Positions 9,780 through 19,824 are shown, numbered from the stretch's first letter. The stretch is 64,000 bases of DNA from Pseudomonas bharatica CSV86 (GCF_000319305.2 NZ_AMWJ02000002.1:1116001-1180000); one strand, 5' to 3'. The notes: generated by a model not told the origin, from the sequence alone. Translations and numbers: made by a program.

Positions 9780-12131
9780 TTAGAAGGTCTGCCCCAGAGA
9801 GAATTGGAACACCTGGGTATCGGCATCGTCCGGTTTCTTCACCGGCATCGCCAGGCTGAAGCTCAACGGACCCAGTGCAGTGATCCAGGTCACACCCAGG
9901 CCGACGGAGCTGGCCAGGCCGGAAAGGCCGACCTTCTCGCAGTCTGGCTTGGAGCCGCAGTTGGTATCGAAGACGTTACCCACATCCCAGAATACCGAGG
10001 TACGCAGGGAGCGCTGGTCCTTGACGAACGGCAGCGGGAACAGCAGTTCGACACCACCCTGCACGAGGACGTTACCACCGAACGGCAACGGATCCTGGTC
10101 CGGGTCAAGTGCGGTACCGGGATTGGTTCCCTTGCTCGGCGTACTGCGCGGGCCAAGGCTGCTGTCCTTGAAACCGCGAACCGAGTTGAAGCCACCAGCA
10201 TAGTAGTTTTCATAGAACGGTAGGCCCGAGGTCGAACCATAGCCGTCGCCATAACCCAGCTCGGTATGCAGGCGCAGGGTGTAGTCGTTGGTGATCGGCT
10301 TGAACAGCTGGCCACGGTAGTCGAGCTTGAAGAACGACAGGTCGCTGCCCGGCGTGGTCGCTTCCAGGGTCAGGCTTTGCGAATGACCGCGGGTCGCCAG
10401 CACGCCCTTGTTCAGGGTGGATTCGGACCAGCCGGCCGAAGCCTTGAAGTTCAGGAAGCTGTCGTCACCTTCCTCGCGCAGGAAGTCGAAGATCTCGTCG
10501 ACGGTGTAGGTACCGGTCTTGATCTTGTCCTGCTGCACGCTCAGGCCGAAGGTCAGGCGCGACGTCTCGCTGATCGGATAGCCGACGTTGACACCGGCAC
10601 CCAGGCTGTCCACCGCATAGCTCGCCACGTCGACATCGAGGTCGTCGTAGTTGGTGGTGCGATAGAAGGCGTTGTAGCCCAGGCTGACGCCGTCGGCGGT
10701 CCAGTAGGGGTCGACGAAGCCGAAGTTGTATCGGCTCTGGTACTCGGAACGGGTCAGGCCGATGGAGACCTTGTTACCGGTACCCAGGAAGTTGTTCTGG
10801 CTGATCGAACCACCGAGGATCAGGCCGGCGCTCTGGGCAAAGCCGACGCTGGCGGTGATCGAGCCGGAAGCCTGCTCTTCCACGGTGTAGTTCACATCGA
10901 CCTGGTCGTCGGTACCCGGAACGGCCGGGGTCTCGACGTTGGCTTCCTTGAAGAAGCCCAGGCGCTCAAGACGGGTCTTGGACTGGTCGATCAGGTAGGT
11001 CGAAGCCCAGCCACCTTCCATCTGGCGCATTTCGCGACGCAGCACTTCGTCTTCGGACTTGGTGTTGCCACGGAAGTTGATGCGGTTGACGTAGGCACGC
11101 TTGCCCGGATCGACCACGAAGGTGATATCGACGGTGTGGTCTTCGTCGTGGGGTTGCGGCACGCCGTTGACGTTGGCGAAGGTATAGCCTTCGTTGCCCA
11201 GGCGACGGGTGATCAGCTCGGAAGTGGTGGTCATCACCTTGCGCGAGAATACCTGGCCTGGCTGGGCCAGCAGCAACGCCTTGACCTGGTCTTCCGGAAC
11301 CTTGAGGTCACCGGAGAGCTTGACGTCGCGGACGGTGTACTTCTCGCCTTCGTTGATGTTGACGGTGATGTAGACGTGCTTCTTGTCCGGGGTGATGGAG
11401 ACCTGGGTGGAAGCGATATCCATGTTGATGTAGCCGCGGTCCAGGTAGTAGGAACGCAGGCGCTCAAGGTCACCGGAGAGTTTTTCACGGGCGTACTTGT
11501 CGTCGTTCTTGAAGAACGACAGCCAGTTGGTGGTCTTGAGTTCGAACAGGCCTTGCAGGTCTTCGTCGGAGAACACGGTGTTGCCCACGACGTTGATGTG
11601 CTGGATCGCAGCGACCGTGCCTTCGTTGATCTTGATCTTCAGGCCGACGCGGTTGCGCGGCTGTGGCACCACCTCGGCGTCAACCTCGGCCGAGTAGCGG
11701 CCCTGGGCGACGTACTGGCGCTGCAGCTCGTTGCGCACACCTTCGAGGGTCGCGCGCTGGAAGATCTCGCCTTCGGCCAGGCCGGACTGTTTCAGGCCCT
11801 TCATCAGGTCTTCGGTGCTGATCGCCTTGTTGCCCTCGATCTCGATGCTGGAGACCGACGGACGCTCAACGACGTTGATGATCAGGACGTTGCCGTCGCG
11901 GCTGAGGTTGATGTCCTGGAAGAACCCGGTCTTGAACAGCGAGCGGGTCGACTCCACCAGGCGGCTGTCATCAGCCTGGTCACCGACGTTCAGAGGCAGG
12001 GCGCCGAAAACGCTGCCGGCGGAAACCCGCTGCAGACCGTTGACGCGAATATCGGAGATGGTGAAGGACTCGGCGTGAACTTCAGCGATCATCAGTGCGG
12101 CGAGAGCCGCAGTTAGCAGCAGACGTTTCAT
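9780..12131 (-). CDS. bamA: outer membrane protein assembly factor BamA
   Basis: BamA is the Omp85 core of the beta-barrel assembly machine. The 783-residue product has a signal peptide (MKRLLLTAALAALMIAEVHA), five POTRA domains over about residues 25-425, and a C-terminal 16-strand barrel. The conserved lid-loop motif VRGFKDS and a terminal phenylalanine (LGQTF) are present. The ATG at 12131 is chosen over upstream starts because it opens the signal peptide. It lies 45 bp upstream of skp. Confidence 0.97.
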   Translation of the reverse strand: MKRLLLTAALAALMIAEVHAESFTISDIRVNGLQRVSAGSVFGALPLNVGDQADDSRLVESTRSLFKTGFFQDINLSRDGNVLIINVVERPSVSSIEIEGNKAISTEDLMKGLKQSGLAEGEIFQRATLEGVRNELQRQYVAQGRYSAEVDAEVVPQPRNRVGLKIKINEGTVAAIQHINVVGNTVFSDEDLQGLFELKTTNWLSFFKNDDKYAREKLSGDLERLRSYYLDRGYINMDIASTQVSITPDKKHVYITVNINEGEKYTVRDVKLSGDLKVPEDQVKALLLAQPGQVFSRKVMTTTSELITRRLGNEGYTFANVNGVPQPHDEDHTVDITFVVDPGKRAYVNRINFRGNTKSEDEVLRREMRQMEGGWASTYLIDQSKTRLERLGFFKEANVETPAVPGTDDQVDVNYTVEEQASGSITASVGFAQSAGLILGGSISQNNFLGTGNKVSIGLTRSEYQSRYNFGFVDPYWTADGVSLGYNAFYRTTNYDDLDVDVASYAVDSLGAGVNVGYPISETSRLTFGLSVQQDKIKTGTYTVDEIFDFLREEGDDSFLNFKASAGWSESTLNKGVLATRGHSQSLTLEATTPGSDLSFFKLDYRGQLFKPITNDYTLRLHTELGYGDGYGSTSGLPFYENYYAGGFNSVRGFKDSSLGPRSTPSKGTNPGTALDPDQDPLPFGGNVLVQGGVELLFPLPFVKDQRSLRTSVFWDVGNVFDTNCGSKPDCEKVGLSGLASSVGLGVTWITALGPLSFSLAMPVKKPDDADTQVFQFSLGQTF

Positions 12132-12206
12132 GAAGTCCTTTTTTATTCCAACTGGCAATGAACGACCCGCCACAAGGGCGCGGCAGGATCGCAATTGAGC
12201 GAAGCG

Positions 12207-13558
12207 TTACAGTCGACCCAGATCGTTGATCAGGGCGAGCAACATCACCCCGACTACCAAACTGATACCGATCTGGACCCCCCAACCTTGCACCCGGTCC
12301 GACAGCGGACGACCACGCACCCACTCGACCAGGTAAAACAGCAAATGCCCCCATCCAGTACCGGAATGGGCAGCAAGTTAAGAACCCCCAGGCTAATGCT
12401 CAGATAGGCCAGGAAATTCAGGAAATCTCCGAGGCCGGACTGGGCCGAAGCGCCCGCCACTTTAGCAATGGTTATCGGTCCGCTCAAGTTTTTTACCGAG
12501 AGCTCGCCGAAGAGCATTTTCTTCAGCGAATCAAGGGTCAGGACGCTCATGTTCCAGGTCCTGGAAAGGCCCTCGCCTACCGCTTCCAGCGGCCCGTAGC
12601 TGACTTCGCGAAGCATCGTGGCGGGCCACTCCACCGCAGCGACACCGGCCCCGAGGTAACCGGCGGCAGCCTTGCCCTCGCCGCGGCTGGCCAGGGTCAC
12701 CGGCACATCGAGGCGAGCACCGTCGCGCTCCACAGCCAGCACGACGCGACTGCCGGCACGACTGCGCACGCTATCGACCACCTGCTGCCAGTCGGTCAGC
12801 GCCTGCCCGTCCAGGGCCAGCAGGCGATCACCGGTTTTCAGACCGGCGGCCTGGGCCGGACCTTTCGGGTCGAGCTCAGCAAGCACCGGGGCCAAGGCCG
12901 GGCGCCACGGGCGAATACCCAGGGAATTGATCGGATCAGGCTCGTCGGCGCCCTTGAGCCATTGCTCGAGCGCCACCGTATGGGTGCTGCCGGTAGAGGC
13001 GCCGTCGTCGCGAACATCGATACGCAGCGAACCGCTCTCGCCCAGACGCCGCACCAGCTGCAGATTGACCGCAGCCCAGCCGCTGGTCGGCTTGCCATCG
13101 ATGGAAACGATCTCCTGACCGGCACTCAAGCCTGCTACCGCGGCCAGGCTCCCCGGCTCGACGGCACCGATGACCGGGCGCACCTGCTGGCTGCCGAGCA
13201 TGGCCAGGATCCAGAAGAACAGGATGGCGAGCAGGAAGTTGGCGATCGGCCCGGCAGCGGTAATGGCGATACGCTGGCCAACGCTCTTGCGATTGAAGGA
13301 TTGCTCCAGCAGCGCCGAAGGCACGTCGGCCTCGCGCTCGTCGAGCATCTTCACGTAGCCGCCGAGAGGAATGGCGGCGATCACGAACTCGGTGCCCTGG
13401 CGATCATGCCAGCGCACCAGCGGCGTACCGAAGCCGACGGAGAAACGCAGGACCTTGACGCCGCAACGCCGAGCCACCCAGAAGTGCCCGAACTCGTGGA
13501 AGGTAACCAGTACACCCAGTGCGATCAGGGTGCCGATGATCATGTAGAGCGCGCTCAT
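12207..13558 (-). CDS. rseP: site-2 intramembrane protease RseP/MucP, with an apparent C-terminal frameshift
   Basis: RseP is a zinc site-2 protease of the inner membrane that cleaves anti-sigma factors such as MucA, releasing AlgU. The active site HEFGH is at residues 21-25, two PDZ domains lie in the periplasmic middle, and LNLLPIPVLDGG is near residue 400. After LDGG the reading frame breaks. The coding strand has GATGGGGGCATTTG (plus-strand C run 12348-12352), and one more G restores HLLFYLVEWVRGRPLS and the last membrane helix, ending at a TAA at 12207. The restored length would be 450 residues. Without it, an aberrant tail ends at 12254. A homopolymer error is likely. Confidence 0.93.
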
Positions 13559-13600
13559 GTCTTTCTCCGAATAACCTTCAACCGGGCCGGGTTCGACAGC

Positions 13601-14791
13601 TCATCGGCCGTGACGCGTCAACCACTCTCCCGCCAGTTCCCTGGCGCGCTGGTCAGCGGCGAACACTGCATCGAGCGAGTCCAGCGCAACCACCGGTTCG
13701 CGTTCGAGCACCTGCCCGATCATACTCGCGATCTCCGGGAAGCGGATGCGCCCCCGAAGAAAGGCATCCACCGCGATCTCGTTGGCCGCGTTGAGCACCG
13801 CCGGGGCGCTGTTGCCTGCCTCGGCCGCTTCACGGGCCAGGCGCAGGCAGGGGAAACGCCGCTCGTCGGGCGCCTCGAAGTCGAGGCGGGCAATGGCGAA
13901 AAGATCCAGCGGCGGGACCCCGGAGTCAATGCGCTCGGGCCATGCCAGGGCATTGGCGATCGGCGTGCGCATGTCGGGATTGCCCAACTGGGCCAGGACC
14001 GAGCCGTCGACATAATCGACCAGGGAGTGAATCACACTTTGCGGATGCACCACCACCTCGACCCGCGACGGTGGCGCATCGAACAGCCAGCACGCCTCGA
14101 TCAGCTCGAGGCCCTTGTTCATCATGCTCGCGGAATCGACCGAGATCTTGCGGCCCATGGACCAGTTGGGATGGGCACAGGCCTGCTCGGGAGTTACACG
14201 CTCGAGTTCAGCGGACGGCGTCTGACGGAACGGACCGCCGGATGCGGTCAGCAGGATCCGCCGCACCCCGACCCGGTCAAGGCCACGGGCATAGTCGCCA
14301 GGCAGGCACTGGAAGATAGCGTTGTGCTCGCTATCGATCGGCAGCAGTACCGCATTGTTGCGCCGTACGGCCTCCATGAACAGGGCGCCGGACATCACCA
14401 GCGCCTCCTTGTTGGCCAGCAGGACCTTCTTGCCCGCCTGCACCGCCGCCAGGGTCGGGCGCAAGCCTGCCGCGCCGACGATGGCCGCCATCACCGCATC
14501 GACCTGCGGGTCCGCCGCCACGGCACACAGGCCCCGTTCGCCGGTCAGCACCTCGGTACGCGAACCGCCGGCATCGAGCCCGGCACGCAGGGTTGCCGCC
14601 GCGGCTTCATCCGGCACCACGGCGAATACCGGAGCGTGCTTCAGGCACAGCGCCAGCAACTCGTCCAGCCGCGAGTAGCCGCTCAGGGCAAAGGTTTCGT
14701 AGCGATCCGGATGCCGGGCAATGACATCCAGCGTGCTCAGGCCAATGGAGCCGGTAGCTCCCAGCACGGTAATGCGCTGCACGCGACTCAC
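13601..14791 (-). CDS. dxr: 1-deoxy-D-xylulose 5-phosphate reductoisomerase
   Basis: Dxr converts DXP to 2-C-methyl-D-erythritol 4-phosphate with NADPH, the committed step of the non-mevalonate isoprenoid pathway that feeds UppS next door. The motifs LGATGSIGLST (NADPH binding), NKEALVMSG and SVDSASMMNKGLE (metal and substrate binding) are intact. A GTG start giving VSRVQRITVLGATG overlaps the cdsA stop by 4 bp (GTGA) and yields the usual 396 residues. The frame stays open further upstream inside cdsA, but that extension is not credible. Confidence 0.95.
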   Translation of the reverse strand: MSRVQRITVLGATGSIGLSTLDVIARHPDRYETFALSGYSRLDELLALCLKHAPVFAVVPDEAAAATLRAGLDAGGSRTEVLTGERGLCAVAADPQVDAVMAAIVGAAGLRPTLAAVQAGKKVLLANKEALVMSGALFMEAVRRNNAVLLPIDSEHNAIFQCLPGDYARGLDRVGVRRILLTASGGPFRQTPSAELERVTPEQACAHPNWSMGRKISVDSASMMNKGLELIEACWLFDAPPSRVEVVVHPQSVIHSLVDYVDGSVLAQLGNPDMRTPIANALAWPERIDSGVPPLDLFAIARLDFEAPDERRFPCLRLAREAAEAGNSAPAVLNAANEIAVDAFLRGRIRFPEIASMIGQVLEREPVVALDSLDAVFAADQRARELAGEWLTRHGR

Positions 14792-15603
14792 ATCACGCCC
14801 CAGTCGGCAGCCCAAAGCAGCACGGCGAACAACGGGATGGCCGCGGTCAGGCTGTCGATGCGATCGAGAATGCCACCATGCCCCGGCAGCAGGTTGCTGC
14901 TGTCCTTGATACCGGAGCGGCGCTTGAACATGCTTTCGGTCAGATCGCCAACCACCGAGCCCATGACGATCAACGCAGCGCCGAACAGGCCCAGCAGCAG
15001 TTCGCCAACGCTCCAATGTCGCACCAGGCCGACGCCCAGGGTGATGGCCAGGCTCAAGGCCAGCCCGCCATAGACGCCTTCCCAGCTCTTGCCGGGGCTG
15101 ACCTGTGGCGCCAGCTTGCGCTTGCCAAAGGCCCGACCGGAGAAGTAGGCACCGATGTCGGCCCCCCATACCAGGACCATGACCGCAAGAATCAGCCAGT
15201 TACCCATGGACCAGTGCTTCAGCAGCACCAGCCCCTGCCAGGCAGGCAGCAGGATCAGCGCGCCGATCAGCAGCCGGCAGGCCGCACTGGCCCATAGTTC
15301 ACTGCTGCGTGGATAAGTCATCACCAGCCAGGTCGCCAACCCCCACCACAACACCGAAGCGCCCAGCACCCAGGGCGCCAGGTCCGGCATCAGGTAGAGC
15401 AGCATCAGCAACCCGGCGATCACCGCGGCATAGGCCACCCGCAGCACCTGTGCCTCGAGGCCGGCAAGCCGGGCCCATTCCCAGGCGCCCAGCGTGACCA
15501 CCAGGCCGATGAACAAGGCGAAGTCCGCCCCATCGAGCAGGAAGAAGCCACCGAGGGCGATCGGCAACAGGACAAGGGCAGTAATGATGCGTTGTTTGAG
15601 CAT
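14788..15603 (-). CDS. cdsA: phosphatidate cytidylyltransferase
   Basis: CdsA makes CDP-diacylglycerol from phosphatidic acid and CTP, the branch point of phospholipid synthesis. The 271-residue protein is a polytopic membrane protein with the C-terminal family signature FKRRSGIKDSSNLLPGHGG followed by DRIDS. It overlaps uppS by one base at its start and dxr by 4 bp at its end, so it is translated in a tight operon. Confidence 0.97.
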   Translation of the reverse strand: MLKQRIITALVLLPIALGGFFLLDGADFALFIGLVVTLGAWEWARLAGLEAQVLRVAYAAVIAGLLMLLYLMPDLAPWVLGASVLWWGLATWLVMTYPRSSELWASAACRLLIGALILLPAWQGLVLLKHWSMGNWLILAVMVLVWGADIGAYFSGRAFGKRKLAPQVSPGKSWEGVYGGLALSLAITLGVGLVRHWSVGELLLGLFGAALIVMGSVVGDLTESMFKRRSGIKDSSNLLPGHGGILDRIDSLTAAIPLFAVLLWAADWGVM

Positions 15604-16358
15604 TAAGCACGGGCTCCGGCTTCGACCTGCTCGCTGGTTTTACCGAAGCGGCGCTGGCGCGAAGCGAAATCAGCCAATGCACTACGCATGGCCTCGTGTT
15701 TGAAGTCCGGCCAGAACAGGTCGGAGAAGTACAGCTCGGCGTACGCCAACTGCCATAGCAGGAAATTGCTGATGCGGTGCTCGCCGCCGGTGCGGATGCA
15801 CAGGTCCGGCAATGGCAGGTCACCGGTAGCCAGGCAGGTCTGCAACAGTTCGGGAGAGATGTCCTCCGGGCGCAGATGGCCAGCCTGGACTTCACGCGCC
15901 AGACGCTGGGCGGCCTGGGCGATATCCCACTGACCGCCGTAGTTGGCGGCGATCTGCAGGATGAAGCGATTGTTGCCGGCAGTCAGCGCTTCGGCTTCGC
16001 GCATGGCTGCCTGCAACTCGGGATGGAAACGCGAACGATCGCCGATGATGCGCAAACTGATGTTGTTCTCGTTGAGGCGCCTGGCTTCCCGGCGCAAGGC
16101 CGAGAAGAACAGCTCCATCAACGCACCGACCTCATCGGCCGGGCGCTGCCAGTTTTCGCTGGAGAAGGCGAACAGGGTCAGGACCTCGACCCTGGCTTCG
16201 GCGCAGACCTCGATCACGGCCCGCACCGCATCCACGCCAGCCTTGTGCCCGGCGACGCCGGGCAGCAGGCGCTTCTTCGCCCAGCGATTGTTTCCGTCCA
16301 TGATGATCGCGACATGGCGCGGCACCGAGGACGGCACACCTTGCTTGCTCTTTTCCAT
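15603..16358 (-). CDS. uppS: undecaprenyl diphosphate synthase
   Basis: UppS (IspU) condenses eight isopentenyl units onto farnesyl diphosphate in cis, giving the C55 carrier for peptidoglycan and O-antigen. The 251-residue product has the active-site motif HVAIIMDGNNRWAKK (catalytic D21) and the family C-terminal region RTGGEHRISNFLLWQLAYAE. It lies 16 bp after frr and overlaps cdsA. Confidence 0.97.
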   Translation of the reverse strand: MEKSKQGVPSSVPRHVAIIMDGNNRWAKKRLLPGVAGHKAGVDAVRAVIEVCAEARVEVLTLFAFSSENWQRPADEVGALMELFFSALRREARRLNENNISLRIIGDRSRFHPELQAAMREAEALTAGNNRFILQIAANYGGQWDIAQAAQRLAREVQAGHLRPEDISPELLQTCLATGDLPLPDLCIRTGGEHRISNFLLWQLAYAELYFSDLFWPDFKHEAMRSALADFASRQRRFGKTSEQVEAGARA

Positions 16359-16374
16359 TGAAAAAACCCCGACC

Positions 16375-16932
16375 TTAGACGGCCATCAGGTCCTTTTCCT
16401 TGGCTTCCAGAGCCTTGTCGACTTCAGCGACGAACTTGTCGGTGAGCTTTTGCAGCTCGTCGGAGGCGCGACGCTCTTCGTCTTCGCTGATTTCCTTGTC
16501 CTTGGCGAGCTTTTTCAGGTCAGCCAGGGCATCGCGACGCACGTTGCGCACGGCAACCTTGGCTTCTTCAGCAACGCCACGGGCCTGCTTGGTGTAGCCC
16601 TTGCGGGTTTCCTCGGTCAGGGCCGGCATCGGAACGCGGATGGTGGTTCCGGCGCTGCTCGGGTTCAGACCCAGGTCGGAGGTCAGGATGGCCTTCTCGA
16701 TCGCGGCGCTCAGGTTCTTGTCGTGAGCGACGATCTTCAGGGTGCGGGCGTCCTCGACGGAAACCGCAGCGACCTGGTTCAGCGGCATCTCGCTACCCCA
16801 GGCTGGCACCTTGACGCTGTCCAGGATGCTCGGGTGGGCGCGACCGGTACGGATCGCCGCCAGGTTGCGACCCAAGGCCTCGATGGACTTGCCCATGCGG
16901 TCCTGGGCATCTTTCTTGATATCGTTGATCAT
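16375..16932 (-). CDS. frr: ribosome recycling factor
   Basis: RRF splits post-termination ribosomes together with EF-G. The product has the standard 185 residues, starting MINDIKKDAQDRMGKSIEAL and containing RTGRAHPSILD. Its start overlaps the pyrH stop by 4 bp (16929-16932), the usual pyrH-frr coupling. Confidence 0.98.
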   Translation of the reverse strand: MINDIKKDAQDRMGKSIEALGRNLAAIRTGRAHPSILDSVKVPAWGSEMPLNQVAAVSVEDARTLKIVAHDKNLSAAIEKAILTSDLGLNPSSAGTTIRVPMPALTEETRKGYTKQARGVAEEAKVAVRNVRRDALADLKKLAKDKEISEDEERRASDELQKLTDKFVAEVDKALEAKEKDLMAV

Positions 16933-17672
16933 TGTTCGCCTTCCTCGATCAGAGTTCCTTCAGCGCCGCCCACTACGATGTTCAGCAAGGCGCCAGGCTT
17001 GTTCATGTTGAAAACCCGCAATGGCATCTTGTGGTCACGGCACAGGCAGATTGCGGTCAGGTCCATCACACCCAGTTTGCGGTCGAGTACTTCATCGTAC
17101 GTCAGATGGTCGAACTTCTCGGCATGCGGATCCTTGAACGGATCGGCAGTGTACACGCCGTCGACCTTGGTTGCCTTCAACACGACGTCGGCATCGATCT
17201 CGATCGCCCGCAGGCAGGCAGCGGAGTCGGTGGTGAAGAACGGGTTGCCGGTACCGGCGGAGAAGATCACCACGTCACCGGAGTTCAGGTGGCGGATGCC
17301 CTTGCGGCGGTCGTAGTGATCGGTGACACCGACCATGGAAATGGCCGACATGACAATAGCGGGGATATTCGAACGCTCCAGGGCATCGCGCATGGCCAGA
17401 GCGTTCATGACGGTAGCCAGCATGCCCATGTGGTCACCGGTGACGCGATCCATGCCGGCTGCGCTCAGGGCCGCACCCCGGAACAGGTTGCCGCCGCCAA
17501 TCACCAGGCCGACCTGGACACCGATACCGACCAACTGGCCGACTTCCAGGGCCATCCGGTCCAGCACCTTCGGGTCGATCCCGAAGTCTTCCGAGCCCAT
17601 CAGGGCCTCGCCGCTAAGTTTGAGCAAAATGCGTTTATAGCGAGGTTGACGACCACTCACCTGCTGAGCCAT
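16929..17672 (-). CDS. pyrH: UMP kinase
   Basis: PyrH phosphorylates UMP to UDP for pyrimidine nucleotide synthesis. The 247-residue protein of the amino acid kinase fold has RILLKLSGEALMG near the N terminus and GGGNLFRG as the phosphate-binding loop. The ATG at 17672 (MAQQVSGRQPRYKR) is preceded by the purine-rich CAGGAGAG and gives normal length; upstream starts do not. It is 195 bp downstream of tsf and past that gene's terminator. Confidence 0.97.
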   Translation of the reverse strand: MAQQVSGRQPRYKRILLKLSGEALMGSEDFGIDPKVLDRMALEVGQLVGIGVQVGLVIGGGNLFRGAALSAAGMDRVTGDHMGMLATVMNALAMRDALERSNIPAIVMSAISMVGVTDHYDRRKGIRHLNSGDVVIFSAGTGNPFFTTDSAACLRAIEIDADVVLKATKVDGVYTADPFKDPHAEKFDHLTYDEVLDRKLGVMDLTAICLCRDHKMPLRVFNMNKPGALLNIVVGGAEGTLIEEGEQ

Positions 17673-17810
17673 TGCGAATCTCTCCTGCGGCGTTTGTATA
17701 AATTCCGGGCGGGCTGTTTTCAGCCTGCGCCAACTGTAGCTTGGCACCCACGGGGCGCCAGCGCGCTGGCGAATCTCGGCTTGTGGCTCGAAAAGCGCCT
17801 GCGCTTTGAC

Positions 17811-17844
17811 AAAGAGGCTGCGCGCGTGAGCGGGCAGCCTCTTT
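17811..17844 (-). terminator. stem-loop after tsf
   Basis: AAAGAGGCTGC and GCAGCCTCTTT form a perfect 11-bp stem around a 12-nt loop, 24 bp past the tsf stop codon on the minus strand. It looks like an intrinsic terminator whose last stem bases supply a short T run. It would separate tsf from pyrH-frr transcription. Confidence 0.7.
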
Positions 17845-17867
17845 GGGGCGACAGATGTGAATCCGTC

Positions 17868-18734
17868 TTATTGCTTCTGGGCAGCAGCCACTTGAGCGGC
17901 AACTTCGTCAGCGAAGTTGTCGACTGGCTTCTCGATGCCCTCACCTACCGCGAAGCGGGTGAACGAAACGATTTCAGCGCCGCCTTTCTTGGCCAGAGCA
18001 CCAACGGTGATGTCCGGATCCTTGACGAAGGCTTGCTCGACCAGGCTGGCTTCCGACAGGAACTTGGTGATACGGCCGCTGATCATCTTCTCGACGATTT
18101 CAGCAGGCTTGCCTTTCATCTTGTCTTCGTTGAGGCTCAGGAACACGCCTTTCTCGCGCTCGATCGCTTCAGCGGAAACTTCCGATGGCAGCAGGAACTC
18201 AGGGTTGCTGGCAGCCACGTGCATGGCGATGTCCCTGGCCAGCTCGACGCTGCCGCCCTTCAGGGAAACAACGACACCGATCTTGTTGCCGTGCAGGTAC
18301 GAACCCAGAACGTCGCCTTCAACACGCGCCAGACGGCGGATGTTGACGTTTTCGCCAGTCTTGGCAACCAGGGCGAGGCGAGCCTCTTCCTGAGCTTCGA
18401 TCAGCGGAGCGACTTCGGTCAGCTTGTCGTTGAAGGCTTTTTCGACGCTGGCAGCAACGAATGCCTTGAAGTCGTCTTGCAGGGCCAGGAAGTCGGTCTG
18501 CGAGTTGACTTCGATCAGAACGGCGGTCTTGCCGTCGTCCTTGATGGCGATGGCGCCTTCGGCGGCAACGTTGCCAGCCTTTTTGGCAGCCTTGATGGCG
18601 CCCGAAGCGCGCATGTCGTCGATGGCTTTTTCGATGTCGCCGCCGGCCTTGGTGAGGGCTTTCTTGCAGTCCATCATGCCTTCGCCAGTACGCTCACGCA
18701 GTTCCTTGACCAACGCTGCAGTAATTTCTGCCAT
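17868..18734 (-). CDS. tsf: translation elongation factor Ts
   Basis: EF-Ts is the GDP exchange factor of EF-Tu. The 288-residue protein starts MAEITAALVKELRERTGEGM, followed by MDCKKAL, the conserved N-terminal module. It contains SQTDFLALQDDF, part of the core that contacts EF-Tu. It follows rpsB on the same strand, separated by 187 bp that contain a strong hairpin. Confidence 0.98.
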   Translation of the reverse strand: MAEITAALVKELRERTGEGMMDCKKALTKAGGDIEKAIDDMRASGAIKAAKKAGNVAAEGAIAIKDDGKTAVLIEVNSQTDFLALQDDFKAFVAASVEKAFNDKLTEVAPLIEAQEEARLALVAKTGENVNIRRLARVEGDVLGSYLHGNKIGVVVSLKGGSVELARDIAMHVAASNPEFLLPSEVSAEAIEREKGVFLSLNEDKMKGKPAEIVEKMISGRITKFLSEASLVEQAFVKDPDITVGALAKKGGAEIVSFTRFAVGEGIEKPVDNFADEVAAQVAAAQKQ

Positions 18735-18869
18735 TTCAAAATCCTCTTGGATAGGTTTTCAACCATTCCACCCGCGATTAACGGGGGCTCAATTCTGGAA
18801 ATCAACAGCCTGTCTCAAAGGCGAAGCGTCGATGATGCGGACACTTGGCGACAGGAGGATTTCAAGGTG

Positions 18870-18897
18870 GCAAAAAGGGGCCTAGCCCCCTTTTTGC
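18870..18897 (-). terminator. rpsB-tsf intercistronic attenuator
   Basis: GCAAAAAGGGG and CCCCTTTTTGC pair around a short loop. The arms hold A and T tracts outside a G/C core, so the structure can terminate in either direction. It lies about 25 bp after the rpsB stop, where partial termination is known to lower tsf relative to rpsB in E. coli. Confidence 0.75.
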
Positions 18898-18921
18898 GTG
18901 CCAAGTCGACGCGAGCGTCGC

Positions 18922-19653
18922 TTACTCGGCAGCTGGCGCTTCTTCAGCGTAAACTTCGGTGCCGCCGGCAACGTTGTTGCGACCACGGATGACGGCATCA
19001 GCCATCGAACCCATGTACAGCTGGATTGCGCGGATGGCGTCGTCGTTACCTGGGATAACGTAGTCAACACCTTCCGGGCTGCTGTTGGTATCGACAACGC
19101 CGATGACCGGAATGCCCAGTTTGTTTGCTTCGGTGATGGCGATGCGCTCGTGCTCGACGTCGATCACGAACAGTGCGTCCGGCAGGCCGCCCATGTCCTT
19201 GATACCACCCAGGCTGCGATCCAGTTTTTCCAGATCACGGGAACGCATCAGGGCTTCTTTCTTGGTCAGCTTGGCGAAGGTACCGTCTTCAGCCTGGGTT
19301 TCCAGCTCGCGCAGACGCTTGATCGAAGCGCGGATGGTCTTGTAGTTGGTCAGCATGCCGCCCAACCAGCGGTGATCGACGTACGGCGAACCGCAACGTG
19401 CTGCTTCTTCAGCAACGATCTTGCCAGCGGAACGCTTGGTGCCGACGAACAGGATCTTATTCTTGCCCTGGGCCAGACGCTCTACGAAGGTCAGAGCCTC
19501 GTTGAACATTGGCAGGGTTTTTTCCAGGTTGATGATATGGATCTTGTTGCGCGCGCCGAAAATGAACTTGCCCATTTTCGGGTTCCAGTAACGGGTCTGG
19601 TGGCCGAAGTGCACACCGGCCTTCAGCATATCGCGCATGTTGACTTGGGACAT
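18922..19653 (-). CDS. rpsB: 30S ribosomal protein S2
   Basis: S2 is a late-assembling 30S protein. The 243-residue product starts MSQVNMRDMLKAGVHFGHQT with the S2 signature GVHFGHQTRYWNPKM, and contains GVVDTNSSPEGVDYVIPGNDD. The short C-terminal tail EEAPAAE is variable in this family. It is transcribed away from map, and its leader is about 140 nt if the proposed promoter is used. Confidence 0.98.
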   Translation of the reverse strand: MSQVNMRDMLKAGVHFGHQTRYWNPKMGKFIFGARNKIHIINLEKTLPMFNEALTFVERLAQGKNKILFVGTKRSAGKIVAEEAARCGSPYVDHRWLGGMLTNYKTIRASIKRLRELETQAEDGTFAKLTKKEALMRSRDLEKLDRSLGGIKDMGGLPDALFVIDVEHERIAITEANKLGIPVIGVVDTNSSPEGVDYVIPGNDDAIRAIQLYMGSMADAVIRGRNNVAGGTEVYAEEAPAAE

Positions 19654-19795
19654 GATAGTTCCTTGATAAGTCGGGTTGGGCCTCCACGCATCCCAATGAC
19701 CAACCCGCAGATCCAGTGGATCGGGGCACCCAGGTCACCGTGTCGATACGTGTGTGGGTTTATGCTTTGGGGGCCATCCCCACAAAGCGGCGCAC

Positions 19796-19824
19796 TTTAT
19801 ACCACACTCGGATGACCAACGAAA
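19796..19824 (-). promoter_or_regulatory. candidate rpsB promoter
   Basis: On the minus strand TATAAA (19796-19801) follows TTTCGT (19819-19824) at 17-bp spacing. The -10 is good and the -35 weak. The rpsB-map intergenic region is 343 bp and holds no gene. The ~140-nt leader could carry S2 autoregulation as in other proteobacteria, but I see no structure that proves it. Confidence 0.4.
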
